NCBI GenBank assembly: GCA_000697335.1
Contig: JNEM01011498.1
Coordinates: forward strand, 1 to 36,279
Source: Conidiobolus incongruus B7586
Taxonomy: Eukaryota > Entomophthoromycota > Entomophthoromycetes > Entomophthorales > Conidiobolaceae
DNA length: 36,279 bases
Reading direction: 5' to 3'
Numbering within the stretch: the stretch's first letter is position 1; every line of letters begins with the position of its first letter. Below the pieces are notes generated by a model. It had not been told where the DNA came from. It saw nothing but the letters and a program-made list of their open reading frames with translations, and did no database searches. The position numbers and the translations under genes were made by a program. Below are positions 22,526 to 33,330 of this stretch, in pieces.

Positions 22526-23379
22526 ATGACATCATTATTTAGTCGATTGGACGTACCTTCCAGCTACAGAGATAACAAATACACTGTAAATATAAACATA
22601 ACATACATTCCCAATATAATTAATAATTCTGATGAATAGGGAGATCATATTGATTTACAAAATGAGTTGAGTGTTACTAGCACTTTATACGTTGGGAACC
22701 TATCATTCTACACCACTGAAGAACAGATTTACGAGGTGTTTATTAAGTGCGGCGAAATTAAGAGAATTATTATGGGGTTAGATAGAATTAAGAAGACACC
22801 TTGTGGGTTTTGCTTTGTCGAGTAATTAATAATAAGTCAGTCTTATTGATATGATATTAATTTCTGAGTAGATATTACCGTCATCAAGATGCTTTGGATT
22901 GCCTCAAATACATTAATGGCACCAAGTTGGATGAGCGTATTATTCGTACCGATTTAGACCCTGGTTTTAAGGAGGGTAGACAGTTTGGTAGAGGAAAGAG
23001 TGGTGGTCAGGTAGCTATTTCATCATTTAAGTTTATATCATTTACTTGAATAACTCATAATTTATCCCTAGGTTCGTGACGAATTCAGGCAAGAATACGA
23101 TCCCGGTCGTGGTGGCTGGGGTCACTTGAAGGCCAAACAAGAGGCCGAAACCGGTAACACCGTTGAAACCCGTTACGCCAATACCACCACCGCTCCAAGT
23201 GGTGCTCCCTCAGAATTTGTTGCTACTAGCGAACCTGGTAATTGTCATGATGTATTTCATATTCTTTTGTCACTAAATATATACCATTTAATATAGATAC
23301 CAAGCGCAAGAGAGATAGAGATGGAAGCGACGAAGAGAATAACGATAACGACGGCAGAAAACATATTAGAGAAGATTGA
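22526..23379 (+). CDS. NCBP2: Nuclear cap-binding complex subunit 2 (CBP20)
   Basis: CBP20 (yeast Cbc2/Mud13) holds the m7G cap of nascent RNA in the nucleus, in complex with CBP80. Exons 22526-22585, 22640-22821, 22872-23010, 23072-23237 and 23297-23379 join in phase to 209 residues. The RRM has RNP2 LYVGNL at 36-41 and RNP1 CGFCFVEY at 75-82. The [11 protein letters not shown] and [10 protein letters not shown] stretches are near-identical to the human protein. Cap-binding positions are kept: Tyr14 and Tyr37 as the likely stacking pair, Phe77 and Phe79, and the [15 protein letters not shown] segment (104-118) with [12 protein letters not shown] after it. The Trp between the two Asp of human RTDWD is Leu109 here. 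The C-terminal tail is Gly-rich, then charged ([16 protein letters not shown]), as in relatives. Introns are 50-61 bp. Only 255 bases separate it from the SRP72 stop. Confidence 0.96.
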
Positions 23380-25994
23380 ATTTCATAATATTAGCATTTG
23401 CTCACTTTATTATCATTTAACCAATACATCTAACAGTTATAGCTGGTTTTTACTACAATATATAAAATCTCTAAAATCAAATTATATTTAATTTATATTT
23501 TAAATATTCATTCATAAAAAAATTCGTAAATCTCAAATAACTACTTTAATCCTATAACTAAAGTTATTCATTCAATTGATGATTATAAACTCAAAAGATA
23601 CTGCTTAATTTTTCATATTTTATAGTTCTAATTTATTTATTAATCAATTTAAATAATTTTAATAGCTATCTGAAAAACAACTAAAAATATGAAGATTAAT
23701 AATGTTTAGATATAGTTAATTGATCTATTGAGCCTTCATTTCTAAAATATGATGGCTCAATAATCTTGAGTATTTTTATTTTGAATTGAGTTTGAATGAA
23801 CAATAGCTTAATAAGCTGTAACCAAAAATGAATTCCATATAGAATATATTTGGAGGTATGAATATTTTATACTAATTAAGTCAATATTTAAAGTTTATAT
23901 AGGACATTCTTTACAATTTTACTAGTGAATATTTTATGATTATTATTAACTTATTTTAAATAATATCTTTTTTTAAATAGAAATAAAATCCCATTAAAAT
24001 AATTTTCAATTTATTCAACCTTAACTATTTAAAACTCCTCTTATATATAATAAATGTAACTTAACATATAATAAATATATATTTATAAATATCAGATAAA
24101 AAATATGTGAAACAAATATTTGATATATAAATTGAGATCAATCTAACCAAAATATATCCATAATATAATAATATTTTGATATTGTTAATTATATATTATT
24201 ATTTTCAAAAAATATGAAAATATATGATTATATGTTTAAAGTTTATATTCTAGTTTTAAATTTAGTTTTTTTAATTTTTATACATCAAGATATTTGAACA
24301 TTATTATTACTTTTATGTTATGATTATAATATTTCTGAGAATTAATAATAATAATAATAATTACAAAACATTTTAAGAATAAGAAACAAAAATTATTACA
24401 TATTAGAATAAATTTATGAATTCAATATTAAGACAAATTTTATTATGATAGATTTTCAAACTGAATAATAAATATAATAAATAATTATTTTTGAAATACC
24501 ATAGTTAAAACCTTTAATTCTTGTTAAAATTTCAACTACTAATCAACTCCCAATATATTTAACAATAAATATCTAAAAATAACCCAATATTAACAAATTC
24601 ATTAATGCTCAATAAATCAATAAACAAATTTAAATCCCTAAGTTGTGTAAATTAACATGAAGATTGGTAATTTAGTTCAAAGAATTGTAAAATAAATTTT
24701 ATTTTTAGATTTTAAAGCCAAGAAAATTTCGGAATTAATAAAAATACTTTATTTTCAAATTTTAATTTTAATAGGTTGTAGAGTATTTTTATAGTATTAT
24801 TATGATTTATTATCTGTATTAATAATTGGTTCAAACTGTAAGATATTAATGGATCGCTTTACAACTATTCTTTGATTAGAAATTTTAATAGAGATTAACT
24901 ACTTGGATTATTACATCTATATTATATTACTAAAATCAAATAGAAATATGAGCTATACGATTCAATAATTCAATATATAATTTTTAACTTATATCCAAAA
25001 TACTCCCAACAATAATATAATAACTAACTCAATTGTATTATACATTTCACTATATGTTTGATCCAACTTTCAAATTAACTAAAATATATACGATTTTTAT
25101 TAATATTAAATTTTTCAAATTTACACTAAAATTCAAACCAATTGATTATTTTGTAATTATAACTGTTAAATGATTTTAAATTAATTTTATCAATTGATGT
25201 TATATCTCTTTATTAAAATTATATAAATAGAGTATTTTTATATTATTAAAAATCTTAAAAAATCATAACATCTAGTTAAAATAAACTTATCAATATTACT
25301 ATATACAAAATATCAATATTAGTAAATTTAGCTTTTTTGAATTTTTACCCCATTTGATTGGTTGGAAAATTTCCTTAATATCAGAAATCAAATATTAATA
25401 AAATTTTAATTAATTATCTGAGATTTGGGCGCAATTATTGATGTTTTATATTGGGTCTTTTTTGATTGATGATGATTATTATATTAATTCATTATAGTGT
25501 CATAGTATGTTTTTTATTTAAACATTATGGATAAAAATTTAGTTCTTAGATAGTGATGAGAGAATTTTTAATGAAATCAAAATGATATCATTTCAAGGAA
25601 ATAAAAAAACACAATTAGTAAAAATTAGCTAAATGGTATTTTGGTTTATATAAAAATAATATACAATATTGTTAAAATTTTAAATATAGGATGTATAGTA
25701 ATATAATAAGTTTGATAGTTAAATAAATTGGATTTTGTGGAATGTTAATATTGGATGTGATCCTCTACTGAGTTAGTAATTTGAGCGAGTCGAGTGATGG
25801 TGATGGTTAGTGGATGTGTTTGATTCATATAAACAAATGTTACAGCTGAGATCGATTATGGAAATTTAGGAGAATTTGTGAGAGATAGCTGAATTGAAGT
25901 AAGTGATGACTATACCAAGTTTCAATATAATTCTAAGTATTAAATTTTTCATGATGATAATGATATGCGAGGTTGTGAGGATTCGAAATTTTTC
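23380..25994. other. AT-rich spacer
   Basis: No protein-like frame or RNA gene recognised over 2.6 kb. Short AAT runs occur, for example near 24343-24362. From about 25740 the G+C content rises toward the minus-strand gene that ends near 25995. Confidence 0.5.
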
Positions 25995-26892
25995 TCATAT
26001 AGCAGGGTTCCTCAAATCCAAATTATCCCATTCATTTAACATATCCCTCAGTCTCATAGGAACCGTTTTGAGAAAAAGATTCATATGCTTTTCATGCGGA
26101 TGGCTGGATCAGTAGTTTCGGGGAATGGCTATACATGCCACGATACATGGCAATTTGGAACGTGTACATCGACTCTCTCTCGCCAGCGGAGAGCCGTTCC
26201 TCGCGATCGAGGCAAGATGAAATACACTGCAACGAGGCGTCTAATAGCTTTTGTTGAAGGTGGACAGGGATGCGATGGGGTGGAAGTTGGTTTAAGGCAT
26301 AAAATACTGAGTAGCAGGTTTCTCTAACTCCGTTAGCTCTGGGATTTAGCTGACTCTGTTGCACGAGTCTCAGAGCTTCGTTCATATATTTCATTCTTTC
26401 AGGACCTGCTGGTAGAAGTTTGAGGATAAAGAACCAAGTAAACAGACGATCTGAGATCGCTTGAAGTAGATAAGGAATCGTTTCTGAATATTGAGGTGTT
26501 AATAAAGGAGTAAATACATCTTTCTCAAGTTGTATCATCATGAACTTGGTACGATTCTGCCATATTGTTTCGGGGAAAAAGTCTGAAAAGTTTTCAGTTT
26601 GAGTAGAATGCTGCTTTTTAACAGTTTGAACCGCTTTGACAAAGCTAACATGAGTTGGGGGTGGCGAAGGTGGAGCAGATAAAGAAGAGCAAGATGAAGT
26701 GGGTGTGATGGGGAGGTGGGCAGTGGGTTCGGGGGCTTCGTGAGCCTTTTGAACAGAAGGTCTCTTTTTGGGTAGAGGGGGACGGGCACAAGATTGGGAC
26801 CTTCTCAAAGAAGACTTATCTCCACTAAAGACAGGATCATTCTTATTTTTTTTGTGGAATAAATCGGTGAATCGATTGGTCAAGTTGAGCAT
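25995..26892 (-). CDS. Uncharacterised fungal protein with Pro/Ser-rich N-terminus and helical C-terminus
   Basis: I do not recognise a family. The frame from the ATG at 26892 to TGA at 26094-26092 gives 266 residues. An ATG ten codons earlier (26922) would add MLYILLYFTN, which looks like spacer translation. Residues 1-25 are basic (NRFTDLFHKKNKN). Next is a Ser/Pro/Thr-rich low-complexity part with PPLPKKRPS, a possible SH3-binding site. From about residue 103 the protein is predicted helical, with FFPETIWQNRTKFMMIQLEK, ISDRLFTWFFILKLLPAGPE and REESMYTFQ-like stretches and no signal peptide or clear membrane helix. After the stop, a +1 frame stays open for 32 codons (EKHMNLFLKTVPMRLRDML onward) to TGA at 25997-25995. 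It is more G+C-rich than the spacer, so the true C-terminus may lie there. The coordinates include that part. Confidence 0.6.
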
Positions 26893-26922
26893 ATTAGTGA
26901 AGTATAAAAGTATATAGAGCAA

Positions 26923-29554
26923 GATTTAATACTTGTATATAAATAAGGTTGCTATGCCAATATAATTAGAGCAGGAGAGAAAGTGTATTAAATGGAATAA
27001 ATGCTAAATGAATATGTAGGGGTTTATAGACTAGAAGTACACTGTACTAAACTATTTAAGAACTAGAAAGGGGTAAACAGAAGACTCCAATAACAAGAAT
27101 AATCCAATATATTAATTGAATAGAGAAGTGGCCAAATATAGCAGGAGAAAGTTTAGTAGATGATTGAATGAATTGGATGGATAGCTAAGTTATTTATACT
27201 CCTCTTAATTGATCAGATTGAGTTGGATAATGTTAGTGAAACGTTCAATTAACACTTGTTCATAATCTGATTCACCATGATAGTCCCCATTTTACAAATT
27301 AAATTCTTGAATTTGTCTTAAACTTTCTAAATTTGGAATTATAGAATAATGCCGTAAAGATGAAATAATGATTCATTATTAGAACACATATTAGTAATCC
27401 CAATCTATTGATTAAATAATTCAAACATGAATCTTCTATACAAAACAGCATTCCAAATATTTAGGTATATAAATAAAATGATATTGTATAATGTTAATAA
27501 ATTCTTGTTATTTAAGAAAATATTGTCTCATTATATGAAAGTTTAACAAACTCATAAAGTTTAAAATAGCTTGATAACTGATAATTTGCAATCTACTATT
27601 TCCCATTCAAAATTTTATTCTGAATTAGGAATTTAGTTATTGTATAAACTTTAAAAATTTTTGCAATATCTTATTTTGGATGATACAGTTTGAATGATTT
27701 AGACGTAATAAAGCCATTGGCTAAATTGAGCACCATTTTATTTATTTGAAAATTAATCAGTAGCAATTGTTACTGATTATTCCCGAAACAGTCATATGAA
27801 TCACCCTCTCAGTTCTTATCAATTTGACCATAATTACCCTGTCAATCCAACTTCTATTACTCTTTTTTCTTCCAATACTTATTGATGTAACCAGATAAAT
27901 AATCATCATCCGAGTTGATCTATCTTATTATCTTTTATATTACCATATATGAACTCTATTAATATATTTATTAATAATAATCCTAATACTGTTAAAAGAT
28001 TGAATAAATAGACTAGTACCTGCATATGAAGTCTGAAAATTCTTTTAAAACTACTAATTTTCAACCAATCTAACCAAGAATCAACTAAAATGTGACACTT
28101 GAATAGACAGTCAATTTTCATTAACTTTATCCAGTTAATCGATATTTATTAAAGTAAACAGTAGTAATCATTTTTTGTAGTAAACAAAATAAACTTCTAA
28201 AACTTTTAATTTTATTTAGAATATTGTTTGGACAGTTGTCATAAGATTCAAATTAAAAAAATTTTATGATTATCTTTAATTTCTTTTGAAGGGAGTATTA
28301 ATAGATGACGGCAATATAATTATGTCAAACCCTGCAGTATTTTTATTCTCGAAACATTGAAATCAAATCATTATAAAGCATATACCGACATTAAAATTAA
28401 TATTCAATACACCAATTATATAGTCTAATTAACGAACACGTTTTATATTATATTAAAGTAATAATTTTTAATTTTATTTAGAAAAAGAATCATAGCGGAA
28501 AATTAATTTTTGAAAAAATTTCAAAAAAAAATTACAGTATTAGGTTATTCAAATTGATTAGATTTATTGTTTTATATGAATATTTAAGGATTTGATAGTA
28601 AAATTATCAAGTTAATAGTTTAATATAAGAATCTAGAATAACGGTAAATATTAAACTTATCTTCAAAAGTACATTTTATCATTTTATATTATTATATACA
28701 GTTGATATTTTATTTCCATAGTAGCGTTGCTAAACTAATTATTTTAACTTATACTGGTATCTTGGCTATTATAATGCATAGAATATTATCTAAATAACTC
28801 ATAGAAAATAATGGCATATCGTATTATTTTTACAACAAGCTCCGATTAATAAATAATTAACCAAACCACTACAATTGGTAAGCATTAATTCAATATTGTT
28901 ACATTATTAAATTTACCACCAGAGTGCATTGGTTACTAGTTTGGCTAAAATTCTCAACGATTAAATATTAATTAAATTAATTAATAATGTGATTGTTTGC
29001 GCTTAGCAGATTGATTCTACTTTAGTATTGGTAAAATTACAATTAAGAGAGTTATTAAGGACTAATTTCAAGATGTATATATTGACGCTAATGGAACCTA
29101 GTTTTGGGATGGCTGGAAATCCTTTAATAGCAAGTTTGATTACATATTTATTAATCTGTATGATAGTTAGTGATTGCTTTTAAACAAATTTATACATATT
29201 CTTCAATATATTGAATCTAAAAACAATAATCATACTTTGAGTTTGTAATGATCAGTTATGATATTTTCAAAATATAAGTCAATATTAAAATTATAAACTT
29301 ATTTAGTTTACTTATTTTTTGTGAGAATAGTAAATTTTCAAAATCAGATTTTATAACATAATAATTAAAGTGCCTAATATTAATATCATTTTTAACTTTA
29401 TATTGATTAATATTATAATATACTTAATATTTAAAATAGTTTTTATTTGTATTTGATAATATAAAAGTTTAAACAACCCATAAATTTTAATAATCTTCTA
29501 AATAAGATAAAATCAGTAATTAATTGCATCACAATTTATTATTGCTCCAAATAA
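26923..29554. other. AT-rich spacer
   Basis: No supported gene. A 71-codon minus-strand frame at 27906-28121 is hydrophobic AT noise. About 29000-29165 has a more protein-like translation with stops (see findings), perhaps a tiny gene relic. The rest shows nothing. Confidence 0.5.
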
Positions 29555-29587
29555 ATGAATCAAAATGACTCAGAAAACTCAGTTTAG
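29555..29587 (+). promoter_or_regulatory. Out-of-frame upstream ATG overlapping the HIS6 start; TGACTCA on the start codon
   Basis: An ATG ten bases before the HIS6 ATG opens an 11-codon frame including its stop ([13 protein letters not shown] at 29585-29587) that overlaps the main start. Ribosomes would have to scan past it. TGACTCA, the Gcn4-type site that controls amino-acid genes in yeast, lies at 29566-29572, across the start codon itself. It is probably fixed by the codons Met-Thr-Gln and so may be chance. Confidence 0.35.
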
Positions 29588-30658
29588 ACCGTGCATAGAT
29601 TTACACGAAGGTCAAGTTAAACAGATTGTAGGTGGAAGTTTGAATAGTAAAGATCAAGAGTTGAAGACTAATTTTGTATCATCGTAATATATCATATATA
29701 ATCTTTCAGTGTATATTATTAATGAATTCAATATAGCCATCCTCCCAGTTATTTTGCTCAAATTTACAAGGATTTGAAATTGGAAGGTGTCCATATTATT
29801 AAATTGGGTCCTGGCAATGACCAAGCGGCTGAGGAAGCTTTGAAAGTGTGGCCAGGTATTCCCAATAGTCTCCTATGAGAATTCTTATTTATTGTGCTTT
29901 AGGTCATTTTCAACTTGGTGGTGGCATCAATCTTGATAACTGCTTGGAATGGATTGATAAGGGAGCTTCTAAGGTAACATTAATATGATTATGCGATCAA
30001 TATATTATTAATATATTATCAATTAGGTTATTGTCACTAGTTGGCTATTTCCCAATGGTCAATTCTCAATTACCAACCTTAAATGTTTGAGCGAAAAAGT
30101 CGGTAAAGATAAATTAGTTGTTGACATTAGGTAAAACGACACAAGTTATAAGTAGTTAACTATGGTCTAATGAGTTGATATAGCTGTCGCAGAGTGAATA
30201 ATGAATGGGTGATTGCTATGAATAAATGGCAAACTTTAACAGATCTCAAAGTCAATTTAGAAACTATCCAATTGTTTGAAAATTACTGCAGGTAATTCAT
30301 TTATATTTCATCAAATTACATATGATTAAGGTCATTATTAGTGAATTTTTGGTCCATGCTGCAGATGTTGAAGGCTTGTGTCAAGGTATTGATCAAGAAC
30401 TGGTTACTAAACTTGGTGAATGGGTTTCCATTCCTACTACTTACGCTGGAGGTGGTAAATCCATTGATGATTTAGACCTTGTTCAAAAATTATCCAACGG
30501 CAAAATTCATTTAACGCTTGGAAGGTATTGGTTTATATTTACAGTATTAGACCACATAACTGATATTTGTATAATATAGTTGTTTAGATATATTTGGAGG
30601 TAATTTGGTGAAATTTGAAGACGCTGTCAAATGGAATCAAAAAAATTTACAAAATTAA
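29565..30658 (+). CDS. HIS6: HIS6, ProFAR isomerase of histidine synthesis
   Basis: The enzyme (EC 5.3.1.16) opens the ribose of ProFAR by an Amadori rearrangement to give PRFAR, the fourth step of histidine synthesis, in the cytosol. Seven exons, 29565-29683, 29737-29855, 29903-29973, 30027-30130, 30184-30291, 30342-30524 and 30580-30658, join in phase to 260 residues (yeast His6 has 261). It matches the eukaryotic branch of the HisA TIM barrel throughout: [16 protein letters not shown] with likely catalytic D12, [45 protein letters not shown] with D136, [39 protein letters not shown] and [12 protein letters not shown] at the end. In intron 5 the AAG at 30328-30330 is also a possible acceptor, but only the TAG ending at 30341 keeps the frame. 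Introns are 47-55 bp. Confidence 0.97.
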
Positions 30659-30884
30659 TATTTAAGTGAATAAAATGGTACATGATGATATTCAACTAAC
30701 ATTTACTAAAATTAGAATATAATAAAATGATGAAAATACTATTACAGCTAATATTTGGAAGAATGTATTTATTACTATGATTGATGTAATTTAATTATAT
30801 TAACTATTAAAATTATGTATTTTATATTTGATTAATTTAAGCAATTGAAATATCTCAATTTATAAATATTTGAAAATAATTTAA
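30659..30884. other. Spacer downstream of HIS6
   Basis: AT-rich DNA that should hold the HIS6 3' end. Nothing else is visible. Confidence 0.5.
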
Positions 30885-30955
30885 TTTTCGAGATTATAGT
30901 GATAAGTATCAAACCTGATACGCTGATGATCTGAATTCAATTCCCAGTTGAACTA
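30885..30955 (+). pseudogene. Decayed tRNA-Asp gene or tRNA-derived fragment
   Basis: These 71 bases align end to end with a eukaryotic tRNA-Asp(GUC). The D-arm region TATAGTGATAAGTATC corresponds to TATAGTGGTTAGTATC. The anticodon region CCTGATACGC stands for CCTGTCACGC. The T-arm TGAATTCAATTCCCAG stands for CGGGTTCGATTCCC. Most differences are C to T or G to A. The T stem, acceptor stem and B box are damaged and the anticodon position reads GAT, so it is very unlikely to be functional. It could be a dead tRNA gene or the head of a tRNA-derived SINE. No A-rich tail or second copy was seen. Confidence 0.65.
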
Positions 30956-31112
30956 AATTTAATATTTTAATCCATTAAAATTATTTATAAAACGTTCCCA
31001 TAAATTATACCGCTCTAATTTATATTAAATTATTTGAATAAATCCGATCACATTTTGCATTTATAATAATTTTAAGATATTATGAACAATCACTCTAATT
31101 TATGATCACCAA

Positions 31113-31117
31113 CCAAT
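31113..31117 (+). promoter_or_regulatory. CCAAT box upstream of MED25
   Basis: CCAAT in the context AACCAATCAA lies 47 bases before the MED25 ATG. The distance is short for a CCAAT element, and the call rests on the motif alone. Confidence 0.3.
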
Positions 31118-31163
31118 CAATTTAAATATTATTAGATTATTTAATTTTAAAATTTGTATATAA

Positions 31164-33330
31164 ATGGAATCTAATGAGAGAAAGTCATCTACTTCAAACT
31201 TGAATAGACCCGAAGTTTTGGCCCTAATAGTGTTAGAGAATAGCAGTGCCGTTGGGCTACATTTGGATAGTATTAGGAAACAATATTTAATTCCTATTAT
31301 TGAGTAAGTTTATATCATTGATATTGCGATTTAATTTATTCATAGTCCAATAGACAGTTAAAAGCACCTGTTATTGTTCCTAGCCAGAATTCGGATGTTA
31401 AGACGAAATTGAGAGTAATTTTAAAATATTAAAATTCTATACACAAATTAAGTTTAACAATTTGTAGCCAATTCTTCAACTAGGTTTAATCCTATATCAA
31501 GATTACCAATCCCACCTAAGTCAAGTAGTTACCAGTTCAGGACCCACAGTAGATATGATTCAATTCATCAAAGTTTTAAACAATACAAAATTACAGGGAA
31601 AGGGCTTTTACAGTACACCTGTAGCGGAAGGCTTGATGGGAGCTGTTGAATTTTATGATAATTATATACCTCCGAATCAGGTGGACGCTTTTCATGTGAT
31701 ATTAGTTAGTGGTTCATTTCCTACGAATCAAACGGTGAATTGTAATCATCATCACGACTATGACAATATTTCTATTAATGATGTATGCGATCATTTAAAA
31801 CGAAGAAAATGTCAATTGTCTATAATTAGTTGTAAAAAAGGTCTCAATTCGCTATTTAATTTAATGAATTTGGTGAATGATCCAGCTACTGTAGTTGAGG
31901 ATTGCAGTAATTTACATGATACTAATTTCGTGGTGAAGTTAGCTGGGATCAAATTTCCTCATGAGAAACAGAATGAAAGTGATACAGTGGTTAAGTCTGC
32001 TATCACTCGCAAAGACTCTACTAATGAAGTTAAAGGTTCTGACGCTAAATCTGGCAATGAAACGAAACCAGAGGAGCCTAATAAAACTAAAATGCCTAAA
32101 ACACCACTTAAATCTGGCGATTTATTGGGAAGCTTTTTGGAAACTCAAGCACTCGAAAGTAAGCCGAGCAAAGATGATCTCATGGATTTTTTAGAATCAC
32201 AAGATTTATTGCAAAATCCTATGGCTACTACTCAAGCAGAGAATCCAATCTCTGTGTTGAATGAGGACCTTGTCAAACCATTGACCAAATCACCGCAAGA
32301 AATGGATGCTAAACCACAAACACCTAAGAACCCCGTTGCAACAACTGCTCCCGCTGCTGCTGTGCCTGTGTCAATGAACACTACCACAGCAAATACTGTC
32401 CCACAAGCCAAAGAAGGGCCCAAAGTCCAGGCAACTCCTTCTACAATTATCAATACAACGTCCGAAACGGCTTCAGCTGCCTTGCCAGTCCAAAAGACTT
32501 CACTGCCAATTTCGGCACCTCAAACTATACCTGCGCATTTACTATCTCAGCCATCAAAACCCATGGTAGTAAACCCTCAAGTTGGTATTATATGGAATGG
32601 TATTGTTTCATGGCCAAATGAGCATAATCAAGCAGTGCCCAACGCTTGTCCTATAGCAGCTATCCCACTCCCAGGTGCTCAAGGGCCTGTGCCTATAGAA
32701 CGTTACAAGGTAAAGATGTGGCCACCTACATGGACCATCAGCCGCTTTATGCCACTGATGCTAGAGTGGTGGAAAGGCCAAGTACAGATGTTCGGCATTC
32801 CCTGCGTAAATCTCGTACCTCCTCCCAACAACACCAATCCTGAAATTCTCATGAAGTACCAGACATTTTTAAAATTCCTAGAGTTTAGTGGAAGTGTGGG
32901 CGTCGTTCAATTCCTCGACAGTGGTATGTCGTCCTATGGGATTGTCATATTGTCCCATTCCAACCTGTTAACAGGTCTTGTGTTCTTAAATAACCCAATA
33001 CCCACAATACAAACGAATCCCATGATACAGACACAACCGATAGTAACACCAGAGGCGATCCAACTACGCAATACGATACTATCACAATTACCACCTCAAC
33101 AACAGCTGCAGCTACAGCAGAACCCACAACTGATGCAGCAATACATGCTACAATATCTCAACAGACTGAATGCAGCGCCTAATATGATGAATATGAATAT
33201 GAATATGAACCAATTTAATGCTACTAACAATCCCAACGATGTGAATAATATGTCAATGGCTATGAATAATTCAATGGCTCTCAATTTGAATAATTTAAAT
33301 CAAATGAATAATAACCCTAATCAAAAGTGA
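31164..33330 (+). CDS. MED25: Mediator complex subunit 25
   Basis: MED25 is a Mediator tail subunit that links activators to RNA polymerase II. Exons 31164-31303, 31354-31414 and 31468-33330 join in phase to 687 residues. The N-terminal von Willebrand A-like domain (about 16-228) starts VLALIVLENSSAVGLHLDSI and RKQYLIPIIEQL, close to the MED25 opening strand and helix, and includes FYSTPVAEGLMGAVEFYD. A Thr/Pro/Ala/Lys-rich linker follows. A second folded region (about 439-578) begins VGIIWNGIVSWPN and continues with WPPTWTISRFMPLMLEWW, VGVVQFLDSG, YGIVILSHSNLLTGLVFLN. It fits the ACID/SPOC-like beta-barrel of MED25 (compare FLWSGVLEWQ and MGLIPYDQ). The tail is Gln-, Asn- and Met-rich. In intron 1 only the TAG at 31351-31353 among three close acceptors keeps the frame. 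The subunit identity is well supported. The function in fungi is inferred. Confidence 0.85.

Noticed and set aside
26085-26327. Plus-strand frames over the 26-kb gene
   Set aside because: They are the complement of the minus-strand coding region, whose composition and start fit far better.
27906-28121. Minus-strand 71-codon frame with a hydrophobic stretch, as a membrane protein
   Set aside because: No family pattern, no splice partners and AT-driven composition.
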